Below are positions 10,614-21,024 of a stretch of 64,000 nucleotides of DNA, piece after piece. The DNA is taken from assembly GCA_004369085.1 (NCBI GenBank), contig ML210147.1, forward strand, positions 1,178,001 to 1,242,000, written 5' to 3'. The translations under genes were made by a program, and so were the position numbers. The DNA comes from Coprinopsis marcescibilis (Eukaryota; Basidiomycota; Agaricomycetes; Agaricales; Psathyrellaceae). Numbering within the stretch: the first letter of the stretch is position 1; every line of letters begins with the position of its first letter. Below the pieces are notes generated by a model. The model was given only the letters and a program-made list of their open reading frames with translations. It did no database searches and had not been told where the DNA came from.

Positions 10614-13023
10614 TCAACCTCTTCCTACGGACGCCATGAGAGCCCTCCATTTCTCATGGGAGTCTGCAATATCAAAAAGGTTATGGCCACCCATTTCTAT
10701 CACAAATATGTCTAAGCCTCGTATAAATCGGACCAGAATTGCCCATGGGTCAGAGGATGGAGTGGTAGTTCTTTCAGGGCTTGTGGATCGATTGGGCTTG
10801 TTGTCGGGCACCGGAAAGGTCAAGGAAGCTTCCACAAGGCGCGGCTTCAGATACGTCAACGGAAGTAGCCTCAGTACTGCTTTTACACAGAAACGAACGC
10901 GGCCATTGTGGTATTGCCCTCCGGACGACCGGTTCAGCCAAAGATGAAGGTTGTCGACGACCTTGAGCCCGACATCCAAGTTCCAGGAGAGAGCGGAAAC
11001 TGTTCCCTCGCTGCCACCTCTTTCTTCCGCGTCTTCCTCTGCCCTGGTCATGTTGAACAGATAGCTCAAAAGATTCCAGGGTGTGGCCAGGGAGGAATCC
11101 GAGTGTTGATCCCCATCAACAACCAGTCCTTCAAGATGGTCGTTGGCCAATAGATTACCAATACATAGGGAGAGCTGCACAATCAGGTCCTTGTTAAGCA
11201 CCGACTGCACAGGGTTGCAGCTCCACAAAGTGCTCAAGCCAGTGCGAGCCTGATTCTCGAATACAGATGGCCGGCGAATGAGGTCGACGGAGTTCACGTT
11301 TCCGTTAAGCTCGAAGACGACTTCACCTAACCATTTGCAGAACAACGGTCCTGGTCGCTGCAGCGAATTGAGCACCCGAATAAGCGACTCGACATAGCTC
11401 TTCTTCAATTCCGGGTGACCGTCCTTGTGCAAGTGCAGAAATGCGCAAAGGAGAATATCCCGCTGTCCTGCGTCATCAACCCCACTGATATCACGGAACA
11501 TGACGGTAAGGCCTTTGTTCAGCCTATCGTAGCTCTCCGTCGCCGAAAGTTTCATCCGTAACGCGCGCTTTATGTCGTGTTTCAGAGATGCGTCGTAGTC
11601 CGAAAGGAGGAACGAGTACGCGGGATAGAGTGCGTCTAGGTTATCGTGACCCTGCGCCATATTGAGGTTAAGGCTAAGCCACTGCGCGGCGTGGATGAGA
11701 TCTGCTCCGTCTTCCGTCTGCTCTGGGATCTTCCACCGAAAGGAAACAGCATCCCTCGCCCGGCGCCAGCGCATGTCGTAGCCTGCCCAGCCCTCGTGCT
11801 GCCATAACGAGAGGGCTCGAGTAAGCCATTGGTCGCCAAACCTCAGCATCTTTGTTACTCTGCCCCGTGTTACGGCGAAAGAGGATACGAGATTGAAGAT
11901 GGCAAAGGAAAGCGGCGACTTGAATGGGGCTTGTGGAACCCGTAAATTTAGATCCCATCGATACGAACAGTAGCTGAAGCGTGGGAAGGAGGGAGGTGAC
12001 GGCAATGAAGAGGAGGGAGCAGGCGATGATGCATGTGGCGGGGATTGCGACGGTGCTGTTCTTGGTCCAGAGGAGGAGTAAGAGGCCGATGAAGAAGAGG
12101 ATGAGGGCGGTCAAGAGAAGTATGGGTAATAGACCTATAATGTTCGGTATTTGCCAGAACAGCAAGCCTTCGAAACGCATCTGGCGTAGGGCGACAGCAT
12201 CTTTGTGGGGAAGGCCTGGGTCTCGTTGGTATTTCGTGAGCCATTGAAGGCAAAGGATTCCAACGAACACCGTAGAAACACTAAGAGCCAAGCTAAGGAA
12301 CCACAGTACGTTTATGTGTACGTCGACTGCGGAAACTTCGAAGGGTTCGACAACAAGAGAGTCTGGCAAGGCAACGCCTGGTGAAAGTTGTGTGGCGATG
12401 AACGCCAGCAACTCGGTTGATGAATCTTCTGGTGACTTGCTCAACCACTGGTAGGATTCAACAGTAAAGGACGTGACCGTCGCTGAGAAGAGACCAGCCT
12501 GGATGGGAACAATGAGGACAAGATATTGCCCAGATAATAACCACTCACGAAAAGAAGGATCTGATCTATGTCATCTTTCCAAGCGCTACACATGGCTTGA
12601 TCATACTTTTCGATCATCTCTCTGGCTTTCTTCCAGGAAATGTCTTGCTGCACGCTGTATTTACGGGGTTCTCCGCTCTTCCAAAGGCTGGTCTATGTGA
12701 TTATATTCGAGATGAGGACGGTGTCAATAAGATATGAATGGGGCTGCTTCACCTTTTCCCCACTGATATAGATCCCTGTCTGTGAAAAGCGAGGTTTGAA
12801 CACGCCCGAATAGGCAAGTGAGTGGGACCTTACCGACTCATTTGTGTTGACTTGGGCATCTCCCTTGTCGGAATAGCCCGAATGGGCGCTATGCTTTTCT
12901 TCAGAAATGTCCAGGACGGCTGCTCCCTCCAAAACGGAACCCTTGAAAGCAGGTTTTAGCACGACTCTTATCAGGAGCGACTGTACTTACCTTGTCTGCG
13001 CCGTCAACCGTTCGTTGTGACAT
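10614..13023 (-). CDS. DUF6535-family membrane protein, apparent frameshift (possible pseudogene)
   Basis: Exons 13023-12991, 12941-12834, 12692-12549 and 12498-10614 read as one gene, with the start MSQRTVDGADK. The hallmark of the family is visible: QQDISWKKAREMIEKYDQ, then SAWKDDIDQILLF, then SYQWLSKSPED. Three long hydrophobic segments follow, then a large cytosolic C-terminal domain ending in LVRFIRGLDIF. The plus-strand gene at 35894-38308 is a clear paralogue with the same order, and two exons have identical lengths (108 and 144 bases). Near 11940-11973, after LPTLQ, the reading frame must shift by one base to reach VPQAPFKSPLSF, and no intron of plausible length explains it. The product would be about 720 aa if the frame were continuous. 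The cellular role of DUF6535 proteins is unknown. Confidence 0.72.
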
Positions 13024-13719
13024 AACTGCCAGTGGGTAGAGGCAGCGTGTTGTAGGGATGATTGGATGGTGGGCGTATGAATATTGATAATGCCTCGAAT
13101 GTGAAGCCTAAGTACGACCTGGGGTGTGGAGTGCTCATGGCAGGTTCAAGCTGGCTGTCAACCGTTTTGGGAATAAAATGCGCAGTGATAAGTTGATATC
13201 AGTCTGGTGACTGATGTCAGAGCACAGGTCTTTCATGTCGAGTCCGTATTAAACACGCTTGTAGGGTATTGCTGAATTAACAGCCGCGTTCAGTGGTAGG
13301 GTCTGTCTACCACTGGAAAGACGGGAGGGAATGCCGGGTTCTAAACTGGTGCAGATACCGACTGCGTTGCAGTATCCAGCGAGCCGCAGAGAAGCAGACA
13401 ATTGTTACATACACAACGATTTCGCGAAGTGACGGCCAATATTAATTGAACCTCGCACGCCCGGCAGAATGCCAACCCTACGGTACGATCGTGGCCTTGA
13501 CATGTGCGTCGAGCCTCGTGTATTTGAAAGATATAGTAGTCGTGTCGATGAACATTGCTTTCAAGAGGCATCTAGTATGAAGTAAATCTAGAGGCTTTAG
13601 TTAGAATACCATGAATGCAAAGTGGGAGGATGAACCAACTTCTCTCAGATTTTTCTTCCTTGAACACTCAAGGCTACCCGACTCACAAACATGCTCCTCT
13701 TCTCTCAGCGTCCACAGGA
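13024..13719. other. Intergenic, no gene seen
   Basis: Upstream flank of the minus-strand DUF6535 gene. No frame worth calling on either strand. The left arm of the inverted duplication begins close to its right end. Confidence 0.45.
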
Positions 13720-13740
13720 CAAGCCTAGTCCAGACCTTTC

Positions 13741-13811
13741 AGAGAAAAGGTTATTCGTAAACGATGGTCTTGACCAGAGAAAAGGTTGGTTCGTGAACGA
13801 TGGTCTTGACG
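13741..13811. repeat. Tandem duplication of a 35-base unit
   Basis: Two adjacent imperfect copies (13741-13775 and 13776-13811) both begin AGAGAAAAGGTT and end ACGATGGTCTTGAC. They sit at the outer edge of the left duplicated arm. The other arm has only a single matching motif, near 42820. Confidence 0.85.
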
Positions 13812-16800
13812 CCCTGACTATTTGATACCTCGGGACTTGCTGGTGTTGCCGTCTTCTTCTTCACATTCTGCTCTGCCAGTGCCTGGATTGATAGGAAATT
13901 CATATGGAACGGCAAAAAAGAGAAATACTTGGAGGTAAGGGGAGGACAATGTCCAGAGCGTGAGCAAAAAGCGTTTCGGTCAGAGCCGAGACATTTCCAA
14001 ATATTCCCGCCCAGCACTGAACCACATCCTTCGCACGTCTCTCTTCATCCAAAAAATCGATTTCCTTCTGAGGCAACTCGTAATTGTCTTGCTTGAGGTT
14101 ATGGCCGCTTTCATAAAGCTGTTGCCATCCACGTTGTTGGCTTGGGGGATTTTTGGGCGGTATGGTGGGAGTTAGTGAACAGTGAAACCAGTATTGGAAA
14201 GGTGAGTCCTGATAATACCACAATGGCATACTCTCTGAAGCCAAGTCATAGAGGGTGAAAGAGTATATTCCAGGGCTACCATAGAACAAATCCACCACGC
14301 AAGACAGGGAAATGGGATAGGGTTCGCAGCGTGGCTCAGCCTTCAGCGTTCAACGTCAGACGACCTCAGGCTTTCAACCAAAGAACGAACCAACCAACCT
14401 CGACAATGAAAGTCCAACGGAATCAAGTATTGGACAAACCTCGAACGCGAAAGGACCTTCTTCTTGACTAGTTGGCCGACACTTGCGAAACTTGGAGGTA
14501 AAAAACAAGAGCCTTCGTTTCTGTAATGCGCCCGTCAACGAGCCAAGCTCAAGCTTGGAGATCCTGTTGCAGGCCGTCTTGTTGGAAAACCTAGCATCAA
14601 GACGTTTCCTATGAATAGCAGCCCGTGCTGTCGTCAACATATCCTCGTCATTTACCCGGTCTTCAACTCATTTGAACCGAGTCATGGGAGGGACTCCCTC
14701 TTGGCGCCGCCTTTCGCAATCGCGAACTGGGGACGAGGCTGTCCTGAAGACCACGTTCTCATAGATTTGGGATTTGGATCGGATTCCAATTCCATGATCT
14801 TGCGGGCAACTTTTTCTTGATGGTCGACAGAGGCTCAGTCAATGGTCCGTGCGCATGTTCGGCAATATCTTGGCCGGTTGGCGTCCAAAATCTCGCAGAG
14901 CCTAGTTGTCTCCTCTCGGTCCTCGAACAAGCCTCAACCTTCTTGTGCAACTCAACTGGTTTGGCGATAGTCTTGAACAATCACATCCCGAGTTTTGGAT
15001 CCACAACGCAAGACTTAGTCGAGGGCACAAGGCAAGTCTTCTTGGGCGGTCGGTCTGGAAAACAGTTGTTGACAAGCTTGAACCACACTCAGATATTCCA
15101 GAGAGTCCGGGTTTGCGCATCAAGTCGGTTTCTTGGTCAATGGGTCTTCGTGCAGTCTTGTTCTTGCTGTTGCTGGGTCTTGTCGCGGTCTTGATCTTGG
15201 CTGCCCATGTCTTGGGGGACGTGGAAGAGTCAATCTCATCACACAAGGTACCATGTACGCTGTTTCAAATATTGTTCAGTCAATCTCACATTGTGGTTAT
15301 AGGGAAAGTGATTTTTTGGCTCACCGCGTGGATGTTATATTGGACATCACGTGACATTCCTCATGGGAAGCGCGTTCGAGTCACCTTGACATAGAAAGGG
15401 GATTCCACGGTTCTCGCGTGGGAGGGGCGGACAGACAGGCCGGCCTGATTGTGGTTGGGGCGTCGGGATACGGCGTGGTCGTTGTGTATGCCAGACTGGT
15501 GTCGAGATGAATACAGGGTTCGAATCAGTAGAAGATTCCGAAAATGAGCGAGGGAACCAGCGAATCCTCGAAGAATGCCCAGGATGGAGACTTGAAACAG
15601 CTGCCTGTTTCGAGCAACAAGATGACAGAGGTTCGTCGATGGGAGATTCGACACTCGGACCAGATGCAGCGATTCCGCCCTCGTCCACCTCCTAGTATTC
15701 AGCAGTTGTTGCAAGTGGGATCGATGTGGGGCTGAGCCCGAGCGTTGGCCTTCGTCCTAGTACAAATTTCTTGCCGTGCTCGCCAATCCGGGAGGGAAAT
15801 GGAAGCATCGTCACATCCCGACTTGTGAAGCCACACCTGCTCAGTCAATCGACAACCGGAACAGGCAACCAACGCTACCCTTGTGTGAATGCTTATTCGG
15901 CCCTGCAACAGTTCTGGGTCGGCTTGTAGGCAACTGAGCGGCTGGGTTGGCTTGGGGGTCCAGATGGTTGGGTGGCGGAGGTGGATGGAAAGTTGTTGGT
16001 GCGAGGCGGACATGACGTGGTTTCAGGTCCTAGGAGCTTCGGTTGTGTTATTATTTCGGATGCGCTGCACATAATTTGCTGGCTCTGGGCCCCCCGTGTT
16101 GTCGCTGTCGACCATCGTTGTCGGACGTCCTTCCCTTGTTTGCCATAAACTTGAAAATACAGGCAGTTACAGAGTTGCTGGGCCGAAATTGAAAGGTGTG
16201 GTGGCGAATGCTAGCGGAAGAATGGCCGCAGCGTCGTGGATTTGGTGTTCTGAGAGGTTGGAGGGTCGAACGGTCACTGTTGGTGGTGGAGGGGTTGGTG
16301 TGTCGGTGGGAAGGGAGGATTGTTGAGAAGCACCATCAAGCGCAAGCGAGATTTAGTTGCTGGTGATGTTGTCAAGAGCTCTGAAAACAAGTTTATCTTT
16401 TGCATGACTTACCTCTCAGCTGTCCAGCGAAGATATGCTTTGGCCAAACAGAGTTGATCGAAAAAAAGGGATATTCACGAACCACTCCGCTTCCCCTCAT
16501 TATTCCATCCTCGCTATCGACGCTGTAGGTTATGAGGGTAACGGGAAAACCCTCATTGGTGTTGACATCTGATGATGGAAAGCAGAAACCGGCTGGCAGC
16601 TGGCTCAGGGCGTATTCAGGAAGGAAATGTCACGTAAACATGGTTCATCCCCGTTACATTTTGGGCCAATCAATTGGGGTGGCAGCTCGCTCCTGGACCC
16701 TGGAAGCACCCCGTTTTCAAAAGCGGACTTTCGAAAAGGTTCCTCAGTCTTCTGCCACTTTAAAATCTCCTTTCTGCGCTTCCTCTCCTCCTCTTACCTT

Positions 16801-16823
16801 CATTGTCTTTTACATCCATTGAC

Positions 16824-17447
16824 ATGGCTGCTGTACACTCAAAAACCGCTTTTCAGACGCGAAAACAGCCTTCGAACAGACCGCATCGCCCTTATCCCTC
16901 TTTTACCAGTGCCATGGTCTCGGATGCCGCCAAAAGACGTGGCATTAACATCAAGCTCATCAACCCTCGCCCACGACAACGTCTTTTACTTTCAGTGAGA
17001 GGGGCTTTTTTTCTTTTACTTGTTCGTTCTAATCATCAATTGCAGAACCTTGATGAGCCCATTCAGCATCATCCAACAGCTCCGGAGCATGGGATGTTGA
17101 TGGTTTGTATGCTGTTCTCGTACTTTCGCTGGCACCAGAGCTGACCCTTTTTCTTCTTTGTTTACGCAGCCTCTGCTAATGATGATGAAGAGAAGAAGGC
17201 CAGATGATGATGACGAGGAAGACGAGGAGCATAGTGAAGGAAGTGGTTCTGAACGCCAGCAACGTCGAAAACGTCAAAGCCAGCCAGGGATGGTCAAGGT
17301 TTGTCGTGAATCGACTCTCCAATTCTCCAATTCGCAACGAAGCTCATTGTATCCCCCTTTTTTCAGGGAATCCTGCAGGCCGTCACCCAAACTGTCAGCG
17401 CTGTGTCGCGCTCGCCAGTCATACCGTTCTCCTTCGCCTCACCATAA
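16824..17447 (+). CDS. Small basic/acidic protein of an unrecognised family, left copy (145 aa)
   Basis: Four exons, all joined in phase 0: 16824-16994, 17046-17102, 17170-17298 and 17367-17447. The N-terminal part is basic (RKQPSNRPHRPYPSFTS, then SDAAKRRGINIKL). The third exon is an acidic run (DDDDEEDEE) followed by SGSERQQRRKRQ, a possible nuclear-localisation cluster. The last exon encodes GILQAVTQTVSAVSRSP. The gene at 39321-39785 on the other strand matches in sequence, in the position of the last intron, and in about 150 bases of upstream sequence, including CCGTTTTCAAAAGCGGACTT. The paired conservation is what supports this as a real gene. Intron 1 is 51 bases and in frame, so its retention would also give a protein. 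An AATAAA lies near 17552. No known domain; function unknown. Confidence 0.65.
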
Positions 17448-17825
17448 ACATTTCATTTTCCACAATCCATGTACCCATCACACTTCCCATTGACTCTCCT
17501 TCTTGGTTGCAGGCGCATTTTTCAGTCCCATCTTTCTTTTAACCTTTTAAAAATAAAGTGCATTCAACTTTGTATTTGTATCCATCCTTCTGATCAGTCC
17601 TCGTAATTACTGTACACACACAACGTATTCGCAGGATGTTGTAGCTGCCTTTCGTATTCGTTGATATTGATATTCGCCCACACTCACTTGTACATATCAC
17701 TCTCCTCCACATTGCATATTACTACTTGCGCTCCACCGGAGCTCGCCCCTTTCACTGCAATGAACCACAATAACGGTAACAATGTTTGCGATTGGTGTGC
17801 CTGAGACAAGGCTTCAAATAACCAA
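17448..17825. other. 3' flank of the small gene; no gene seen
   Basis: A/T-rich downstream sequence with a possible polyadenylation signal near 17552. The similarity to the right arm fades out here. Confidence 0.45.
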
Positions 17826-18197
17826 TCAAGGATTCCACTCATCCTCTTCCATTACTTCAAAATCTACCAGACCATCGGTCAGATCTTGCGTGCACTTCTT
17901 GCTGAGCAGGTGACCGTGACATGTCGGCGTGCGGTCGTCGGTCGCTGGGCTCGCGTCCTTGTACCCATCGAGATACCAATACGCCGAACAGGCGTCAGGT
18001 AGGCAAAGCAACCTGATAGTCATAACCAGAGACACCTTCGGAGCTCCCTTGCCAATGACAGTTATCTGAACGGGAAGCTTACTGGCTCGGTGGAAGTTGG
18101 CGATGAATTCGAAGAGACTTGAATCCATGGCGTGGACTTGATAATGATATCTATCTCTGAACGTGGGCTCAGTGACAGACATGTCACCCCCGGCCAT
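17826..18197 (-). CDS. Possible hypothetical protein, 123 aa
   Basis: An intronless minus-strand frame starts with an ATG at 18197 and ends at 17826. It contains SLFEFIANFHRASKLPVQIT and an acidic C terminus (FEVMEEDEWNP). No domain is recognised and there is no second copy in the window, so the evidence is frame length and protein-like composition only. It may be a fragment of a larger or decayed gene. Confidence 0.3.
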   Translation of the reverse strand: MAGGDMSVTEPTFRDRYHYQVHAMDSSLFEFIANFHRASKLPVQITVIGKGAPKVSLVMTIRLLCLPDACSAYWYLDGYKDASPATDDRTPTCHGHLLSKKCTQDLTDGLVDFEVMEEDEWNP

Positions 18198-19247
18198 GCC
18201 AGATCCATCGAGATTCGACGGAGCATGGTTGATTTATCGCTTATCAGCCGTTGCATTCTAGCAACATTTTGGCACAATGTAATGAGCAAAGGAAAGGAAG
18301 GTTAGTAGTTGGAACAGCCAGATTCTCTGCTCGAATGTTTAATTAGCGCCCGTAGTATGCCTTGGCACGAGTTCGCATAGACATCTACAAAGCGGGGGCC
18401 TGCAAATGCAACATTCTCAAAGAATCACCGCGTACTAATATGCTCTGCTGCTTTCGATGACCGTTGCCCTTTAATAGCAAGAGTGTCTGATGAATCTTTG
18501 CAAGACAACAAGCTTAAATCCCCGAAGAGTTGAGAGTCAATTGGAGAGTAAGATGGTTTGCAGCCTTAAGACATTTCGTCGGGCTAAAAGCAGCCATTTT
18601 ACCTAACTCATTATATAGCACCATTAAGCGCAGAACGTGGCTCAGGTTTTTAGGACAATGGGAGCAAATTGCTGCCCGTCGATCCGGGTCTGTGATCGAA
18701 GTGACAAAGGCCGAATGTACGAGGATCAACTGAAACGCCGGATCAGAGAGAATCATCACAAACAATGGGTAAAAAGATACGAGTAAAAGTACAGTTGAGT
18801 GGTCTAACATTAATATGCACGCAGAAAACGGAATAAATGCAAAGGTGAGATAAAGAGTTATGAGAACCACAAAAGATAGTTGGCGAACAAGACCAGACAA
18901 TCAAGCCTGTCAATTCGCACGAGTAGATGAGGGGTGGGTGTATATGATAATGCTAAATAGGTACTACTTCAAAGTTCAGATTGAGATATTCGTCAGTACT
19001 GGCTCAAGATGCGAAGGAAGGTCGAGGAAGGCTGATAGAGGTCTACCAGTCTTTGATGTAACGAAGCTGTTCGAAATGAAGGTGGGCAGTGTGTCGTCAA
19101 GAATCGTGGGTACTTGGGCATGTCGTCTTCAGACATAATGGTATCGCGTGGTGGAAGAGCGGGGTCTACGCCACCTTAGAAGGTGGAAGGAAGGAGAGTA
19201 GGGTATTCGATCATGGGAAGGGAATGGGAAAGGAACGATGCGCCGTG
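18198..19247. other. Intergenic, no supported gene
   Basis: Flank downstream of the SH3 gene. A 128-codon minus-strand frame at 18514-18900 is hydrophobic throughout in a way typical of A/T-rich non-coding DNA and was not accepted. Confidence 0.4.
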
Positions 19248-20644
19248 CTATCGACGCTGGGTCCCACTGGCGATAGATGAATTGGATTTCTTGTGGCCGA
19301 CGGCGGAGACAGGTACTGGGACTATCCGTCGGCGTTCCTGCAAGCAGACGTATGGGACCACTCCTCTCGGAGAGTCAATCCGTCCCACCATTTGAACCAG
19401 ACACCAAGAATCCTTGTACTCCTCTAGTAGCCGTACCGTGTCACCCACTTGGATAGGCAATTCGTCGTCCATCGTCGGGGTGAACGCCGTGATGACATTC
19501 ATCAATCGGGGAAGGTTTCCGCCACTTTGGCTCCCTGCACTCCCTGGCCGGTAATTGTCAGGTTCGTAGCCATGAGGATAGCTCAATGCGAAAGCGGGTA
19601 ACGGTGTTGGCGTAGAGGGCTTGCGACCGTGTGGATGTTGCTTGCTGAAAGTGGCTGGTGGCGGGAGGGTGACTGCTGTCGGCTGCTGCTGTGGGTATTG
19701 GTCTGGGCTGCTGCTCATTGAATAATAGGACCCGTCTGATGATAGTGCTGAGGTCGACAGCCGCCGCTGCCGGTCATCAGTGGCTACTGGCGTCTGCCTG
19801 ATCTTCTGGGAATTGTACGCCACTGGCGGCGGAGGTTGGAGTGGGCGTTGTGATTGCATAGCAGATAAGGAGGTCGCGGGGGGTGAAGAGGGTGACCAGG
19901 GCTCTGCTGGTCCGTTGGCGATGCGCAAAGGTGCTGAGATAGGCTTGGACCGGATAGAGTTGGCCAAATGCTGCACTTTGTGCTGCCTCGACTCGTCTAT
20001 CCTCCGGGGTGTTCCAGAGTATGAGCTCGACCTCCGTGGTCTCTTCTGAACCACCACCGGCCGCTTTTCGCTGCCGTCCTTTGACGAGCTCGAGAACCAG
20101 CCACTGGTGGGGCTCTTTGGGCTTTTGGGGCTCTTGGGGCTAGAAGTCTTGGAGGCCGATTTCGAAGGCGACTTGAAGCTAATGGAAGACTTTCTGTGTG
20201 CACGGATCTCGTATTCATCCGCTTCGAAAAAGCTTCCCTGGACTTCGAGCTTCTGCATGCTGTCCGTCGAGTCCGCACTAGCAACACCCCGCCCAATCCC
20301 ATACTTTTGTAGAGATGAGTGGAAGTCCCGACTTATCCGCCCCATTTTCTTCATCCGCGTCCTCCATCGCCATAGCAGAATGCCTGTAGTCGTCGGTTCC
20401 GTCAGCTCACCTGAAATGGATCAGAGAATCACGTCAAGGACTCACCAAGCCCAATCGCAATCACACCAACACTAACAATCCCGGCAATCGCAGCGGTAGG
20501 TAGAAGCAGTTTCGGAGGGGCAGAGGATGGCTCGACTGCAGGCGGGTTCGAAGTATCGACCGGGGACGACGAACCTGGAGAAAGTTCTGATTCCTGCCTT
20601 CTAACCCGCACCATCCTCCAGATATTAGCTCCCCGAACGTCCAT
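19248..20644 (-). CDS. Single-pass membrane protein with a C-terminal SH3 domain (Fus1-like)
   Basis: Two exons (20644-20446 and 20383-19248) give 444 aa. A Ser/Pro-rich N-terminal segment of about 45 residues is followed by one transmembrane helix split by the intron (AAIAGIVSVGVIAIGLG, then ILLW), then a basic stop-transfer stretch (RWRTRMKKM). A long Ser/Pro-rich disordered region includes repeated SPKSPKSP. An SH3 domain follows at about residues 360-417: AFTPTMDDELPIQVGDTVRL, then YKDSWCLVQ and GVVPYVCL, including the ALYDY-like strand, the W and the final PxxY. This layout resembles yeast Fus1 and the SH3 signalling adaptors found next to fungal plasma membranes. By analogy it may link membrane sites to actin or fusion machinery; that role is inferred. 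Confidence 0.85.
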
Positions 20645-21024
20645 TCTCGACCAAGTCGCGCCTTGAAACGTCAGAATTCAGCAAACGATATAGGGATGAA
20701 CACAGGTTCTGGCAGGAGCACCGGGCAGCAAACGAGAACCTGGGAGAAAGGAAGTACCTCGAAAGATAACCAACTCTGGGGGAACGGTGATATATTGCCT
20801 AGGAGGGGACCTTGCATCATTTTGATGAAGGAATGTCAAGGACTCGCGAGACGGCAATTGAACGTCTGACGCCCAGATCATGACCTCCGCCATTTCCCAG
20901 ATCGCAATTGCCGCAGAGATCCACTCAAACCACGGAGGAAGTATTTCACCAATTAAAGACCAAAGACTCTTTACATAGATACCGTGTGTGAAAAATAGCA
21001 TGTACAACCTAAAAGAAGTATGAT
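20645..21024. other. Intergenic between two minus-strand genes
   Basis: 380 bases covering the SH3 gene promoter and the 3' flank of the CCCH-AAA+ gene. Longer frames crossing it are shadows of the neighbouring exon. Confidence 0.45.

Larger units (their letters stand above)
13720..17500 (+). repeat. Left arm of a diverged inverted segmental duplication
   Basis: The plus strand here matches the minus strand of about 39300-42830 along its whole length, in the same order. Matching blocks: 14041-14072 with 42518-42550; 15235-15350 with 41190-41310 (shared GGCTCACCGCGTGGAT); 15900-15980 with 40480-40560; 16370 with 40160 (shared GTTGCTGGTGATGTTGTCAA); and 16680-17447 with 39321-39930. Paired coordinates sum to about 56,600 throughout, so net indels are small. 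By eye, aligned blocks are about three-quarters identical. The arm holds one small spliced gene (16824-17447). The rest contains frames that resemble the other copy but break up with stops and shifts. No transposase, reverse transcriptase or clear terminal repeats are seen. Confidence 0.8.

Noticed and set aside
13720..17500. LTR retrotransposon or DNA transposon with known transposase
   Set aside because: No reverse transcriptase, integrase or transposase motifs in any frame, and no long direct or terminal inverted repeats flanking an arm.
18514..18900. 128-codon hydrophobic minus-strand frame
   Set aside because: Hydrophobicity is spread evenly as expected from A/T-rich non-coding sequence; no splice continuity or homologous copy.
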